Part shown: positions 10,086 to 19,680 of the stretch, one piece after another
How positions within the stretch are numbered: position 1 is the first letter of the stretch
Layout of the letters: every line of letters starts with the position of its first letter
Program-made: the position numbers and the translations under genes
The notes under the pieces: model-generated
The model's input: only the letters and a program-made list of their open reading frames with translations
The model's database searches: none
Told to the model about the DNA's origin: nothing
From: Acanthaster planci
Taxonomy: Eukaryota; Echinodermata; Asteroidea; Valvatida; Acanthasteridae
NCBI RefSeq assembly: GCF_001949145.1
Contig: NW_019091359.1
Coordinates: 3,145,603-3,178,912, forward strand
Direction of reading: 5' to 3'
DNA length: 33,310 nucleotides

Positions 10086-13000
10086 CTAAACGACAGTAAA
10101 ATTCAAGTTAGATATTTCTTGAAGCAAGGAAGTATTCTGTGTAGTCTGAAAAAAATTGTTGATGAGATAGTTTTCACAATGTTTTAAAACGTTCCTCCAA
10201 AATAACATTCTATTAACGTTTCCTTCAGATGGCAAGGACTAAATGCTTTGCTTTGAAGCTTGAAAATGATGTCAAATCTAGAGGTACATATACCCGGTAG
10301 TTTTTGAACGGAGGGGTGTAGGTCATTGATTATTCTCCTCTCCCCGCCAAAACGCACCTTCTCTTGGAGAAAAAAACCCTAAGGTTATTTTCAACATTTC
10401 CAACCTCCAATTAGAAATACACACCATAGTGATGTAAGGTTAGAGCAGGATACAACGTGATGTATGACAAACGTAAGATGCACAGATTGCCAGTTTTGCA
10501 CATAAAAACCAGTAGCAGCAAAGCAGTGGATGACAGTGTGTGATCAGTGGGCATTATGCCCTTACACTGCCTGTACTTCTTTACACGTAGTCTCATAATA
10601 TATATAACATATATAATACGTGAACTTTTCTGTTCTTTGGCCTCGCCACCTTTTTGTTTCAGATGCTTCAAATCCATTGTTTTGAATCTACATGGGCCAG
10701 ATTAAGCATATGGACGATTTTTTTTCACAATTGGAAAAATTGGGTCATATATGGCTAGAATTCTTCAACTGTGCGAAAATTCCCAACACCAAGAGGTGAA
10801 ATTTCCCTTTGTTGTGTTTTGTTGGACACAAAAAACATGTACTTTGGAATACAATTTGCCAGTCCATGCATACAAGTGTGCAGTACGTACATGTATATAC
10901 CTGCATGTGTCTTAAGGAGCTTCCCCTTATGTCATGTGATATTGGTATTCTGTCCATGGGCTATACATGTACGTGTACAACTAAACAATCTTATGGTAAG
11001 CATTTCACAGGATGCTGCATAAGGGCATTCTCAATGACTTTCCCAAATGTGTTATCTCTGTTATTTGAGGATGCAATGCAGATGAAAATATCATGATTTT
11101 GTGCACATTCAATTAAAAATTGGTCTTGTACCCTGTGAACTACTCATACCCTTTGCTTGTCTTAGATGAGTATGAATTGAGTCTGGTATGATGATTCTGT
11201 ACCTTACACAATTCTGTGCTTACAGCACTTGCACAATATATGTCATAGCCCTATAAATGACTTGAAGTCCCTTGCTAACCCATGAAATAAATGCTAAGCA
11301 TGAGAACTAAATTATTTCAAGATTAATCATTCTTGGTGAACAAAGTCATGGTGTGGGAATGGCGTATTTGTGAGACATGTGCTGTTACTTGGCACTTGCA
11401 AGTAGTCAACAAAGTGGTCAACAAAGTACTCTACTCACATCGTATCTACCCAGTGATACTTGTGTTTGGTTGGCTCGCATAGTCTCCGTCAAAGCCCACA
11501 GATGTTGCAAGCCAGCTGTGATCTTGTCCACAGGAGGTGTACTCTTTATAACAGGAAATGTAATTGAAAACATAAGTTTTCTGCACTGTCTTGCCATTTT
11601 TCAAAGAAAAGTGCTTATCAAAAATGTGTGGCAAAGACATTTAGGAGGAATACTACATGGGGTTATGTAAAGGGAACTGCAGCAAAGATATTGTGGTCAA
11701 CCCTTTATCATTGCTAATAACCTGTGACTAGTGGACATAACCAAGGACACATTACATGATTTGTGACTGACACAGGGAAATTAAGGGGGGTTGCATCCTA
11801 CCAGCTCACCTCTGAGTGTTTCTTGGATGTCTGTCTTGGGTTGGAGTCAGTTAGATGTTGATTCTCAAGCAACCAGGTTGTGACAGAGGTTAACCTCTCA
11901 GGCTTGAGTTTTAAAAGTAAAAAAAAAAATATTAATATTATTCATAATATACCTTTCCTAATATGTCGGAGTACACTTTCAATTAATTGCATTCCGTGAA
12001 GGATTTTGATAACCATTTGTTTGAATTCAATGCCTTTAACCCCTTCGCACCAGAACCTTCGACAGCCACAGCTTTGTGTGAGGATTAGTGCATACCACAC
12101 ATACAGTCTAGTCACCATGCAGCTGCTGTTTGAATGGGGTCTGCTGTTGGACAGAGCTTTGCATTCTGGGCATACCGCAGCCCAGCAGTTGCGGTCAAAA
12201 GAATCCCAAAAGGGGTGCAAAGGGTTCAGGAGTTTCAATCACTCATTACTTTGATCTCTTAACCTCGTATAATTTTTTTAGATTATTCCAGATTTTTTGA
12301 CTTTTCAAAAAGCAATATACAGAAGCCAGTGTTTGACACATCGGCACAGCCAAATGGCACTAAAACTAATTCGCAAGATAGAGCCACTAGAAAAGTACCT
12401 AGGCTGCAACTTCATATTTTTCCGCACACCCTGGCACACTAAGAGCAATATGTGTTACCACAACAGGCAATGCACAGCGGCCACATTCAAGTACAACACA
12501 TGGGTCAACACATGGGTCAACACATGGGTCAACACATGGGTCCACATCCACCAAATTTTGCTCATTGAAACCTACTGAATAAATGATATATGGAAGAAGC
12601 ATGCAGTCAGGTGAAAAACTGAAAATGACAGCTGCATTCTGGAATGACTTTACAGGCTACGAAAGTAAAATGAATAGTTAATTGCTACTTTGTCCAGGAG
12701 GCTGTGGGGAACAGGCAAAATGTTGGTTTACATACTGACCTTTATCTCTGGTGGAAAGATAGCCACTTCCTCAATGCCAAAATGAGCCCAGACAGGGGAG
12801 GGCTGCTGTAAAACAAGACGCACTGCAATTACTTCAGTCGGTTCAAACAGCATCTGAGGCATGGACGAAGAACATAAAGAAGCATCAGAAAGACCCATCC
12901 ACTCCAACTAATATTTTTGAAAATAAATATTCCTAAATACTCAAACCCTACCACTCTGCGGGGACCCTATGGTGCATTTTTTACATATTAAATATCAAGT

Positions 13001-16000
13001 GGCAGAGACTCCATTATAGAAAAGTAGTGTCTATTGAAACAGGAGTTGTTAGCCAAGTTTCAAGTTCTTTGGATGATGGTATTGCCAATCTAATGTATAC
13101 GAGGTTTTGGATGTCATGAAATGTGAGAAAGGTATTGCAGTGCTTCATTGATAAATACACCATTCCTCATGCCCAAGGCACCAGGTTGGCCCCTAATGCC
13201 AGTCATCGTTTTTTTCTTTTTTCATTTTTTGGGGGGTGGGAGGTTTTTTCCTCTTTATTTTTGCAATCAAACCCGGTGTTTATTTTCCATTGATTTTTTT
13301 TTTCATTTTCTGGTAGAGGCATACCCCTGAAGAATTTTTAGGGAAAATCCTGAGGTCCACCCATTACAGGCTGGTCTGGTTCCTGTCTCCAATGCTGCAG
13401 ATTGTTGCAACACAGGTACATGTAGAATGCAATCAATCAGTCTAGAATGCTGCAACTATTGCCATGACCCCAAAATGGCTAGGTTTTATCTTCCCAAATA
13501 TTGCACAATCCACCCAAAATATCCAAGGAATTTGGTGTTATTTGAACTAATGAGATTGGGGTTCAGCGATAGGCTTCACGAAGCTTAGAGCAGATGACAC
13601 TGTGTAGGCTACATAAAAGTACCACTAAGCCACTGCCATTTGAGTTCAAGGTACATGTGCAAGTTGGCAAATGGCCAAACTGATGGGTAGATGTTGCATG
13701 TGCATAAATCGCTAAATGACCTTAGACCTTTGGACACTGAACTTGTTCATCACATCCCCGGCTCAAACTGGTTGGCTGACACAAATCGAAGTAAACATGC
13801 CCAGTTTTCAACTGAATGGGTACAAATCTACCAAGGCATCTTCAAAGTTGAGATTCTCAGGGCAGTTCATAAAAGAAATGAGGCAAAACTGTAAGGCTGC
13901 AGTATTTGCATTACATGAAGTTGTGGAAAGTCTGTCTCATTCGAAAGTCAATTAACGGTGTACAAAACTGCAATTAATGAAGGGAAAACCTCGCACTACT
14001 TCAACCAGATTTTCTTCTACTGCACAAGCCATACCTCTGATTTTGAGACGGTAAAATAAGCTTGACTTGCTGTTTCAGTGTGTGGGTCGGGCATAAGACG
14101 AAGCTGCCTCACACAGTCCCTCCATCGTGTTTCTTCTGAAATGTATAATATTCGAAGGATTTCAGTGTTTATCCTACAAGATGTAGGTCATTTGTACCTT
14201 TGCTTATGTACACAAACTTACACAGATCATTATATTGTACACTGAAGTCAGAGAAGGATGCCAAAGGTTTGCAAGGGTGGATTTGAAGAGACCATCTCTT
14301 TAATTCACAGAAATGTGCTGGGGAAAAAAATTGTTATGCTTCTGGTTAATCTACATGTACCCTGTTCTGACAACGGGACCTTACATTTTAGGGGAGATTT
14401 GAAAAAATGTGAAATTAGGAGATATAGAGATGTCAAAACTGGGGTGGCAAATTCTAAAGCTTGACACACATGTGCTTTTGGCAAATCACGACACCCTGTT
14501 GGTCAAAGAAGCATTTAAAGCACAACATAACACCTATTCGAGTTATCTGTGACACCGCAGTAATGGCTTATAATTCAGGTTGTCAAACTTGGAGGGCTGA
14601 ACTACATGGCACTTGTTTTTCTTAGGGGGGACTTAACATTGCCCTCAGACAGACAGAAATCTTGCTCTACCTTTCTCATCTTGTGGCTTACACTTGACTT
14701 TAACAGTGATGAAAGCTGTGTAGTTGTTTTTAAATGTGATATTCCCAAGCTGAAAAGAAAAAGTCAGATATCATTTGGAAGTCACCCTCTTTTGTTCATG
14801 AACATTCAAGTTTTGTTAAGATCCATTCAGTTTTGTGAATAGGATAGGAAAAATGACCTCCTTCGGAGTACATCCCTGACGCTGTTAACATCACTATCTT
14901 CTGTTGGAGGGATGCCAATGATAAAAGAACAAACAAATGCTGGCATTTGATTTGTGGTGGGAGGGCATTGGGAGCACCTCCCACACACACACACACAAAA
15001 ACACCAGCTCAATGTAAAGCCCAAGCTATAGTAAATCCACTCAAAATTCAAATTTCAAGCAAGGATTATGCTGACTTAACACTTGAAAACGGTATGCAGA
15101 AATGAAAATGACGTCTACTTAAGCCGCAAATTTCATTGAGAACATCAACTTCACAGTCATTTTTCTATGGAGAAAATAGGACAAAATTTTGAAAATGCAT
15201 CCACAGTGGTTTTTCAACAAGCAGGTGGCGGGGAGTGTAAAACATGGCTCAAATCCCAGAGACAATAAGGACGATTCACAATAGTGTGCCTCCAAGAGTT
15301 TGCAACACGTTGGCCAATCACGATGCGCAAAATCTGTCCACGCAATGCACGTTTGGAAAGGGTCGACAAATTTTGTGCCTTGTGATTGGCTAATGCATTG
15401 CAAACTCTTGGAGGCGCACTTTTGTGAATCCCCTGTGTTAGCCAAGCAAATTTGCTTCAAGTTCAATGACATCCTCACGGTCGGAGGTTGTTCCATTTAC
15501 TGCACTCACGCGAAGGGCAAAGAGGCGACTCTCCGTTCACTATGTACAGGGATTTGCATGTTTTTCTTCCTTTTTTGCTGCAACATGATAAGAACGACTG
15601 AAACCTTTTCAGTACAGTGTGGGAGATATTCACAGTGGATGAACAGTGAATATTCAGGCACATTTTGATGTAAAAGTTAAGAGTTTAATCAATAATTCAG
15701 ATTTTCCCCAAAGACAGCAACGCTATTTTTGCCTCTTTGAGTTTCGAGTGTGAAATATGGAATAGCCACCAACTGACTGATCAGAAAGAATAATCAAGAC
15801 TCAGTAACATCATCCCGACTATACGAGAATTGAGAACATTTTCATTCTAGCAGTCGGCGTGATGTCACTCTGGATTTCAACACACTGCAAAGGGGCAAAT
15901 TTATCTTCAATAGTGTAATAAAGTTCTTGAATGTCTGACCACAAGAATGATTGTTTCGATAGTCAATACGCACTGTCATCATGGTCAATGGCACTGCCAA

Positions 16001-16328
16001 AGTGCAATTTGACGTAAAGCCTACACAATTACTGAAAAAAAGAATAAACACTCATTAAGGCATGTAAGGGATGTAATCCCTGTTCTTTTTAAGATTTTTG
16101 GTGGCTAGTCATCCAAGTCATGTCCTGAAGGCCTGAGCAACGACCGACAGTAGAGGGCGCTTTCACGAAAACAGTATCGTACGCCATTCTTACGTCAAAA
16201 GTTTGGACACTTTGAAGTGCAATATCGACAACTGCAACCCCACTGCTGAAATTGTCTTTCTGGTCGCTGACTCTTATTTCTAGAGGCTTTTTAACCACAC
16301 AGTTTATTCCAGCTATTTTTCCGTTCAT
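10044..16328 (-). CDS. NICN1: Nicolin-1, tubulin polyglutamylase complex subunit
   Basis: Six coding exons on the minus strand (16328-16194, 14749-14671, 14135-14035, 12853-12740, 11543-11439, 10085-10044) join in phase to give 191 residues. The vertebrate protein is slightly longer, at about 210. Recognisable blocks in order are GVAVVDIALQSVQTF, ITFKNNYTAFITVKV, LRLMPDPHTE, AVRLVLQQPSPVWAHFGIEE, LWALTETMRANQ and the C-terminal INLLSYT. All match nicolin-1 as I know it. Nicolin-1 is non-catalytic. It was found with the TTLL1-containing complex that adds glutamate side chains to tubulin in cilia, centrioles and neurons. It is head to head with PIERCE1, which suggests a shared promoter. The linker before LQHLWAL is shorter than in mammals. 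Introns 1 and 4 hold foldback elements. Confidence 0.93.
10086..11438 (-). other. NICN1: NICN1 intron 5
   Basis: Non-coding, with several short open frames but no splice support. It contains scattered TACATG-type palindromic runs, for example near 10886-10904 and 10963-10980. Confidence 0.6.
11439..11543 (-). CDS. NICN1: NICN1 coding exon 5
   Basis: It encodes GLQHLWALTETMRANQ and VSLGRYD. The donor is a strong GAT|gtgagt. The acceptor at ttataaag is the best phase-0 choice but is not strong. The true exon start could lie upstream, since the mammalian protein has about 20 more residues in this linker. Confidence 0.82.
12037..12227. mobile_element. MITE-like element in NICN1 intron 4
   Basis: The left end AACCCCTTCGCACC (12038-12051) and the right end GGGGTGCAAAGGGTT (12212-12226) are imperfect inverted repeats. 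They bound about 190 bases with no coding capacity. The GC-richer body contrasts with the surrounding intron. No clear target-site duplication was found. Confidence 0.5.
12495..12542 (+). repeat. 12-bp tandem repeat, four perfect copies
   Basis: The unit AACACATGGGTC is repeated exactly four times inside NICN1 intron 4. It gives the WVNT and DPCV repeats seen in spurious open frames on both strands. Confidence 0.97.
12740..12853 (-). CDS. NICN1: NICN1 coding exon 4
   Basis: The acceptor is catgcctcag and the donor is AAAG|gtcagt. The 38 codons are in phase 0 at both ends and encode MLFEPTEVIAVRLVLQQPSP followed by VWAHFGIEEVAIFPPEIK. Confidence 0.92.
12854..14034 (-). other. NICN1: NICN1 intron 3
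   Basis: Intronic sequence with T-rich and G-rich runs near 13208-13310. The plus-strand open frame at 13691-13894 has no splice or homology support. Confidence 0.6.
14035..14135 (-). CDS. NICN1: NICN1 coding exon 3
   Basis: The acceptor is tttcag and is followed by AAG, so a one-codon NAGNAG alternative exists. The exon completes a Glu codon and encodes ETRWRDCVRQLRLMPDPH through TVSKSE. The donor is GAG|gtatgg in phase 0. Confidence 0.9.
14671..14749 (-). CDS. NICN1: NICN1 coding exon 2
   Basis: The acceptor is a clear pyrimidine tract, ctttttcttttcag. The exon encodes LGNITFKNNYTAFITVKVKC and then KPQDEK plus one base. The donor is AAAG|gtagag. This is the most diagnostic nicolin-1 block. 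Confidence 0.92.
15273..15430. mobile_element. Foldback (MITE-like) element in NICN1 intron 1
   Basis: Two 66-base arms, 15273-15338 and 15365-15430, are reverse complements with few mismatches. They share GATTCACAA, GCCTCCAAGAGTTTGCAA and CCAATCAC and are separated by a 26-base spacer. The structure is nearly all terminal inverted repeat. The arms explain the matching KLLEAH-CES peptides that appear in open frames on both strands. Confidence 0.85.
15716..15923 (+). repeat. Dispersed repeat, copy A
   Basis: It shares several blocks in the same order with copy B at 16944-17292: CTATTTTTGCC, GAGTGTGAAATA, AGAATCAAGA-type, CATCATCCCG and GATGTCACT followed by GCAAATTTA. It lies in NICN1 intron 1. 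Copy B has about 115 extra bases in its middle. Confidence 0.75.
16147..16160 (+). promoter_or_regulatory. CTCF-like core motif
   Basis: ACAGTAGAGGGCGC matches the known bilaterian CTCF core (CCASYAGRKGGC) at nearly every position. It sits 34 bases inside NICN1 intron 1, next to the shared NICN1/PIERCE1 promoter. A weaker relative, CCAAGAGAGGGCGC, lies at about 21900. Function is inferred from the motif only. Confidence 0.35.
16194..16328 (-). CDS. NICN1: NICN1 coding exon 1
   Basis: It starts at the ATG at 16328 and encodes 45 residues, from MNGKIAGINC to ALQSVQTFD. The phase 0 donor is GAC|gtaaga. The open frame continues past the donor to 16089, but the join to LGNITFKN in the next exon matches the family, so the read-through is intronic. 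Confidence 0.88.
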
Positions 16329-16889
16329 GACTGCAAAAAGCCTTCCAAGCTAATGGAGGAAAAAGGCAGCACAACGATCCATCACAGTGGCAGTGTAGAG
16401 ATGATGAACAGCCTTGTCACGTCAAAGTGGCCGCCACTCATGCGCGCGCGCATGTGTGCATGGCTAGCTAGCTAGGCAAGGCAAGGGAGAAAAAAAGCTC
16501 GGTTTCTCTTATAAAATTAAGTCAATTCTTTATATATAATTTTTTTATACAATATTTAATAAGTCAAGTAATGCACTGAGTGATATTAGAATTTAAGTAT
16601 ACGTTTATTTAATTTCTAATAACAGTATTGTTGAACGAGCTTAGAAGCCATGGTGATAAGAAACATTGGTTCCATAGCAACAACAGCTATTGCCAAATAA
16701 AGGTCAACTGTTTGTCGAGTCGCGTCGGAGACTTCCGGAAACTGACGACTAAACAACGGACACACGGACCGTACCCGGCCCTTAGCTTCACACGCAAAAT
16801 ACAGCAGCGCAGCATCAGCACGAACGGCAGAGCAAGATTTTGTGTTTATTCGCCACATCGTACCAGTGAACCGGACTTTCCAATAAATA
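16329..16889. promoter_or_regulatory. Bidirectional NICN1-PIERCE1 promoter interval
   Basis: These 561 bases separate the divergent NICN1 (minus) and PIERCE1 (plus) start codons. The interval contains an alternating CG stretch (CATGCGCGCGCGCATG near 16439-16454), a GCTAGCTAGCTAGG run, an AT-rich block at 16520-16620, an X-box-like element and a GC-richer part before PIERCE1. Both genes act on ciliary microtubules, so shared control is plausible. Transcription starts cannot be seen from sequence alone. Confidence 0.6.
16668..16681 (+). promoter_or_regulatory. Candidate RFX X-box
   Basis: GGTTCCATAGCAAC differs from the animal X-box GTHNYYATRRNAAC at only the second base. It is 209 bases before the PIERCE1 ATG and 340 bases from the NICN1 ATG. 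A second half-site-like AGCCATGG is about 20 bases upstream. An inverted CCAAT box (ATTGG, 16665-16669) overlaps it. RFX factors drive ciliary genes through such sites. Confidence 0.5.
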
Positions 16890-16928
16890 ATGGCAGCTGC
16901 TGAGAACAGACTTACCCTTCCTGAGGAG
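16890..16928 (+). CDS. PIERCE1: PIERCE1 coding exon 1
   Basis: Thirteen codons, MAAAENRLTLPEE, in phase 0 with donor GAG|gtaaca. The donor is not strong. Exon 2 begins with its own in-frame ATG, so an alternative start is possible. Confidence 0.75.
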
Positions 16929-19680
16929 GTAACACCGCTACAGCACTATTTTTGCCCATGAGTTTTGAGTGTGAAATACGGAATAGGACTAGCCTAGCCA
17001 CCTATCATGCCAATTGAATAATCAGAGAAAAGAATCAAGATTAGTGATGTCATCCCGGCCTAGAACTTAAAAGACCATAGGCCCTAATATTAGGGACTGT
17101 TACAAACTAACGTTAGTTCAAGCAGCCTAACTTTCACTCTACGAATCGCCTTTTTTTAACGTGGACATGGTCAGACAATAATACTAGTTCAAGTAGGCCT
17201 CCCTTCCATTCTCACGGTCGGCATGATGTCACTACGGACTTTTAACACGGGGCAAAGGAGCAAATTTACCCTTCATGCTATTCAGTAATGTAGGCCAACA
17301 GTAGTCTGAGTAGTTTTGACCCTAAAATTGCTTTTTTAACATTTGGACAGGGTCGGTGATAGTAGGGGCCAAGTACCTTCCATAGGCTTTTGCTTCCATT
17401 AATTTCATTTAACTCAAAATAGCTCATACCCGAATCAAAACCTCCGAATTCACCTCTAAAATGGACCTTAAACTGTCTACTGCACCCAGCTTAGGATCAA
17501 GTGAGAATCAGAGATTCCATAATGATGATAAGGTTTACTCACATTTGGGAAGAAAAGAGAAATTTACCCTAAGTATACAGTGTTAAAATACACGTTGGGC
17601 AGGGCAAAAACCCCCACCCCCCCAAAAAAAAAATTTCCCTGCCGCAAATCCATCTTCGAAATAGTTGTTCGCAGTACCTGCTGCAACATCTGACTCAAAC
17701 CAGCCAGCTGACACCGACAAGCTCGTTGGTGGTGGTTTAGACATCCACACTAGTAAGCAGGAGGTCGTGGGTTCAAGTCCCACCTAAGTACGCTTAAGGT
17801 TTTTTCACAAGCTCTTGGGGGTAAACACTGAGTATACAGTGTTAAAATACACGTCGGGCAGGGCAAAAATAAAAAACCAGTTATGACACATGCTGTCCTT
17901 GTCCTGGCCTGCTGCCTAACATCTCCAACTTGAAACAGTCATGTCCTTTTAGGGTGCTGGCACATGCAGGTCAAGGTGAAAATGGCTGCTTTCAGTGCAA
18001 TATGGGTGTATACAGGGTATGCCAGACGCATGATAGATTTATGAGTGGTTTATGGCAAAATACGCACTTTTTCTTTGTTGATGTACATGCATGGAGTTTT
18101 TAGCCGTGTCACTTCGCACAGCCTACGTACCAAAGCCTTAAATATCAAGCAATATGCGAATCTCTGTTGGCACACAAATTTGAGGAAAAAAATCGGAGCC
18201 TAGCTGAAACAAACAGGTTTTTATGAAATTTTTTCTTGAATTCTTTTTCACTCCAGATGCAGAACCCACCAGCGGAACAGATGGGTGACATGCCAGACCC
18301 AACTCAAACAGCCCCTGCCGTTAGACCACAGAAAGACCAGACATCAGACCACTACCGCACCAATAACATCCCAGCAAGATTTGAAAATCCTGGTGAGCTT
18401 TACAAGATGGCTTCCCTTTGTTCTTTTTAACACAGTAACATCCAGGTGGAAGTTGTGTAAAATAAATCAATCATTTGTCACGCTAGTGTCAAAGGACAAC
18501 TCTGACCTGGGAATGGCCCTGTGTACTGTGTCAAACAAGTGATTGAGATGAGATAAAACTCGAGCCAACTCGTGGAAGCTAATCGAATGTACCCTAAGTA
18601 AGATGCTTTCTTTCAAAATAACAAAGACAATATGGTGATTACAAGGTCTCTGGAGATGTCAGCAGAAGAGCCTTCAATTGTTTCTGAAACAAAATGGTTA
18701 TCAGTGTACATGTAGAGGTAGATGGATGGTANNNNNNNNNNNNNNNNNNNNNNNNNNNNNNNNNNNNNNNNNNNNNNNNNNNNNNNNNNNNNNNNNNNNN
18801 NNNNNNNNNNNNNNNNNNNNNNNNNNNNNNNNNNNNNNNNNNNNNNNNNNNNNNNNNNNNNNNNNNNNNNNNNNNNNNNNNNNNNNNNNNNNNNNNNNNN
18901 NNNNNNNNNNNNNNNNNNNNNNNNNNNNNNNNNNNNNNNNNNNNNNNNNNNNNNNNNNNNNNNNNNNNNNNNNNNNNNNNNNNNNNNNNNNNNNNNNNNN
19001 NNGCTTTGCACAGTATCGTTTGAATCCTAGGCTCACCACATGTACATAACACTCTTATTTCCCTCTGTCCATTTCCATGCAATAAATGTGACTTGTTGAA
19101 TCTTTGGGTTACCTCTCCTGGACAGATTGGTTTGAGGGATACGGCAGCCAACCTCAGAATCCCTTGTACAGAACAACTAACATGACTTACGGCAGTCGTA
19201 ACCCAACAGTACATACAATGCCAACAACCTTCAGGGCAAGATCACAGAAATTCTCAGTGGTAAGTGACTGTCACAAAGTTAGATTGGCAAATTGGTAACC
19301 AAGTAACCAGCGACTGGCTCTCCAAGAATGAGATCATTTTTCAGCTACCCCTCATGGAAAAAATAGAAAAAAGCATAAACTTCCAACATTTCAATTTTTT
19401 TAATGCCACCTTAAAATTTATCTTTAATTTGATGTCATCCCCCATAGGTTTCAGGATCTCAAATAATTTTCAAAATTTGCCACAGCTACAAAAAAAAATT
19501 GTTATGCTGTCGACTCTGCAATAAAAGTTCCATCCCTCATTCTGAAGTAACTACCCCTCAAATTTGCACTGAATTTGATTTTGGTCCTTTTGTCTTTTGT
19601 TATCTCCACAGCATCTTCTCACCTGTGGCATGTACCGTAATAAAGGTCTGAACACTGCAGAGGACCAGAGCATAGTCTGA
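16890..19680 (+). CDS. PIERCE1: PIERCE1/PIERCE2-family microtubule inner protein
   Basis: Four coding exons (16890-16928, 18257-18392, 19126-19259, 19612-19680) join in phase into 125 residues, close to the size of Pierce1 (C9orf116) and Pierce2 (C15orf65). The conserved track is visible throughout: DHYRTNNIPARFENP, WFEGYG, NPLYRTTNMTYGSR, PTVHTMPTTF, SQKFS and GMYRNKGLNT. Pierce proteins sit on the lumen side of ciliary doublet microtubules and help attach the outer dynein arm docking complex. Their loss in vertebrates impairs motile cilia and left-right patterning. The start codon has A at -3 and G at +4. The N-terminal 40 or so residues are Pro/Gln-rich and probably flexible. I cannot tell Pierce1 from Pierce2 with certainty. 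Intron 2 contains the assembly gap, but no coding sequence appears to be missing. Confidence 0.9.
16944..17292 (+). repeat. Dispersed repeat, copy B
   Basis: This is the direct-orientation partner of the copy at 15716-15923. It starts only about 15 bases after the PIERCE1 exon 1 donor. It contains about 115 bases between TCATCCCGGCC and CGGTCGGCATGATGTCACT that copy A lacks. Confidence 0.75.
17572..17869 (+). mobile_element. tRNA-derived SINE-like element with flanking 40-bp duplications
   Basis: GGTTCAAGTCC at 17770-17780 is a perfect RNA polymerase III B-box. It sits in a tRNA T-arm-like context (GTGGGTTCAAGTCCCAC). The upstream stretch from about 17690 is tRNA-like without a convincing A-box. 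Nearly identical 40-base segments, each containing AGTATACAGTGTTAAAATAC, flank it at 17572-17610 and 17830-17869. The minus-strand peptide MGLEPTTSCLL is the usual by-product of such elements. It lies in PIERCE1 intron 1. Confidence 0.65.
18257..18392 (+). CDS. PIERCE1: PIERCE1 coding exon 2
   Basis: The acceptor is cactccag and the donor is CCTG|gtgagc, phase 1. It encodes a Pro/Gln-rich stretch and then DHYRTNNIPARFENP, the first conserved Pierce block. Confidence 0.9.
18732..19002. other. Assembly gap (271 N)
   Basis: A run of undetermined bases inside PIERCE1 intron 2. The exons on both sides join in phase and give a full-length protein, so no coding exon needs to be hidden here. Confidence 1.
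19126..19259 (+). CDS. PIERCE1: PIERCE1 coding exon 3
   Basis: The acceptor is ctcctggacag and the donor is GTG|gtaagt. It completes an Asp codon and carries the core WFEGYGSQPQNPLYRTTN and TYGSRNPTVHTMPTTF blocks. Confidence 0.93.
19612..19680 (+). CDS. PIERCE1: PIERCE1 coding exon 4 (C-terminal)
   Basis: The acceptor is tatctccacag. The 22 codons HLLTCGMYRNKGLNTAEDQS and IV are followed by TGA at 19678-19680. Confidence 0.9.
   Translation, partial: HLLTCGMYRNKGLNTAEDQSIV

Noticed and set aside
13691-13894. Plus-strand frame containing EWVQIYQG, which resembles a nicolin-1 segment
   Set aside because: It is on the opposite strand to NICN1, and the matching segment is already supplied by the exon at 12740-12853.
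15429-15540. Coding-looking minus-strand stretch ESRLFALRVSAVNGTTSDRE
   Set aside because: NICN1 is complete without it. Its likely acceptor and GTGAGT donor define a 30-base piece that opens with TGA in phase, and no neighbouring exon fits.
15842-16051. Minus-strand 69-codon frame after a good pyrimidine tract (ttctttttttcag)
   Set aside because: Half of it is dispersed repeat copy A, and joining it to NICN1 exon 1 in phase 0 gives an immediate stop.
16089-16193. Extension of NICN1 exon 1 (VRMAYDTVFVKAP)
   Set aside because: The donor at 16193 joins in phase to LGNITFKN, which matches nicolin-1; the extension does not.
17583-17783. Minus-strand frame MGLEPTTSCLLV
   Set aside because: A typical translation artefact of a tRNA-derived SINE.
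18613-19214. Several open frames running through the N gap
   Set aside because: Undetermined bases are not evidence of coding.
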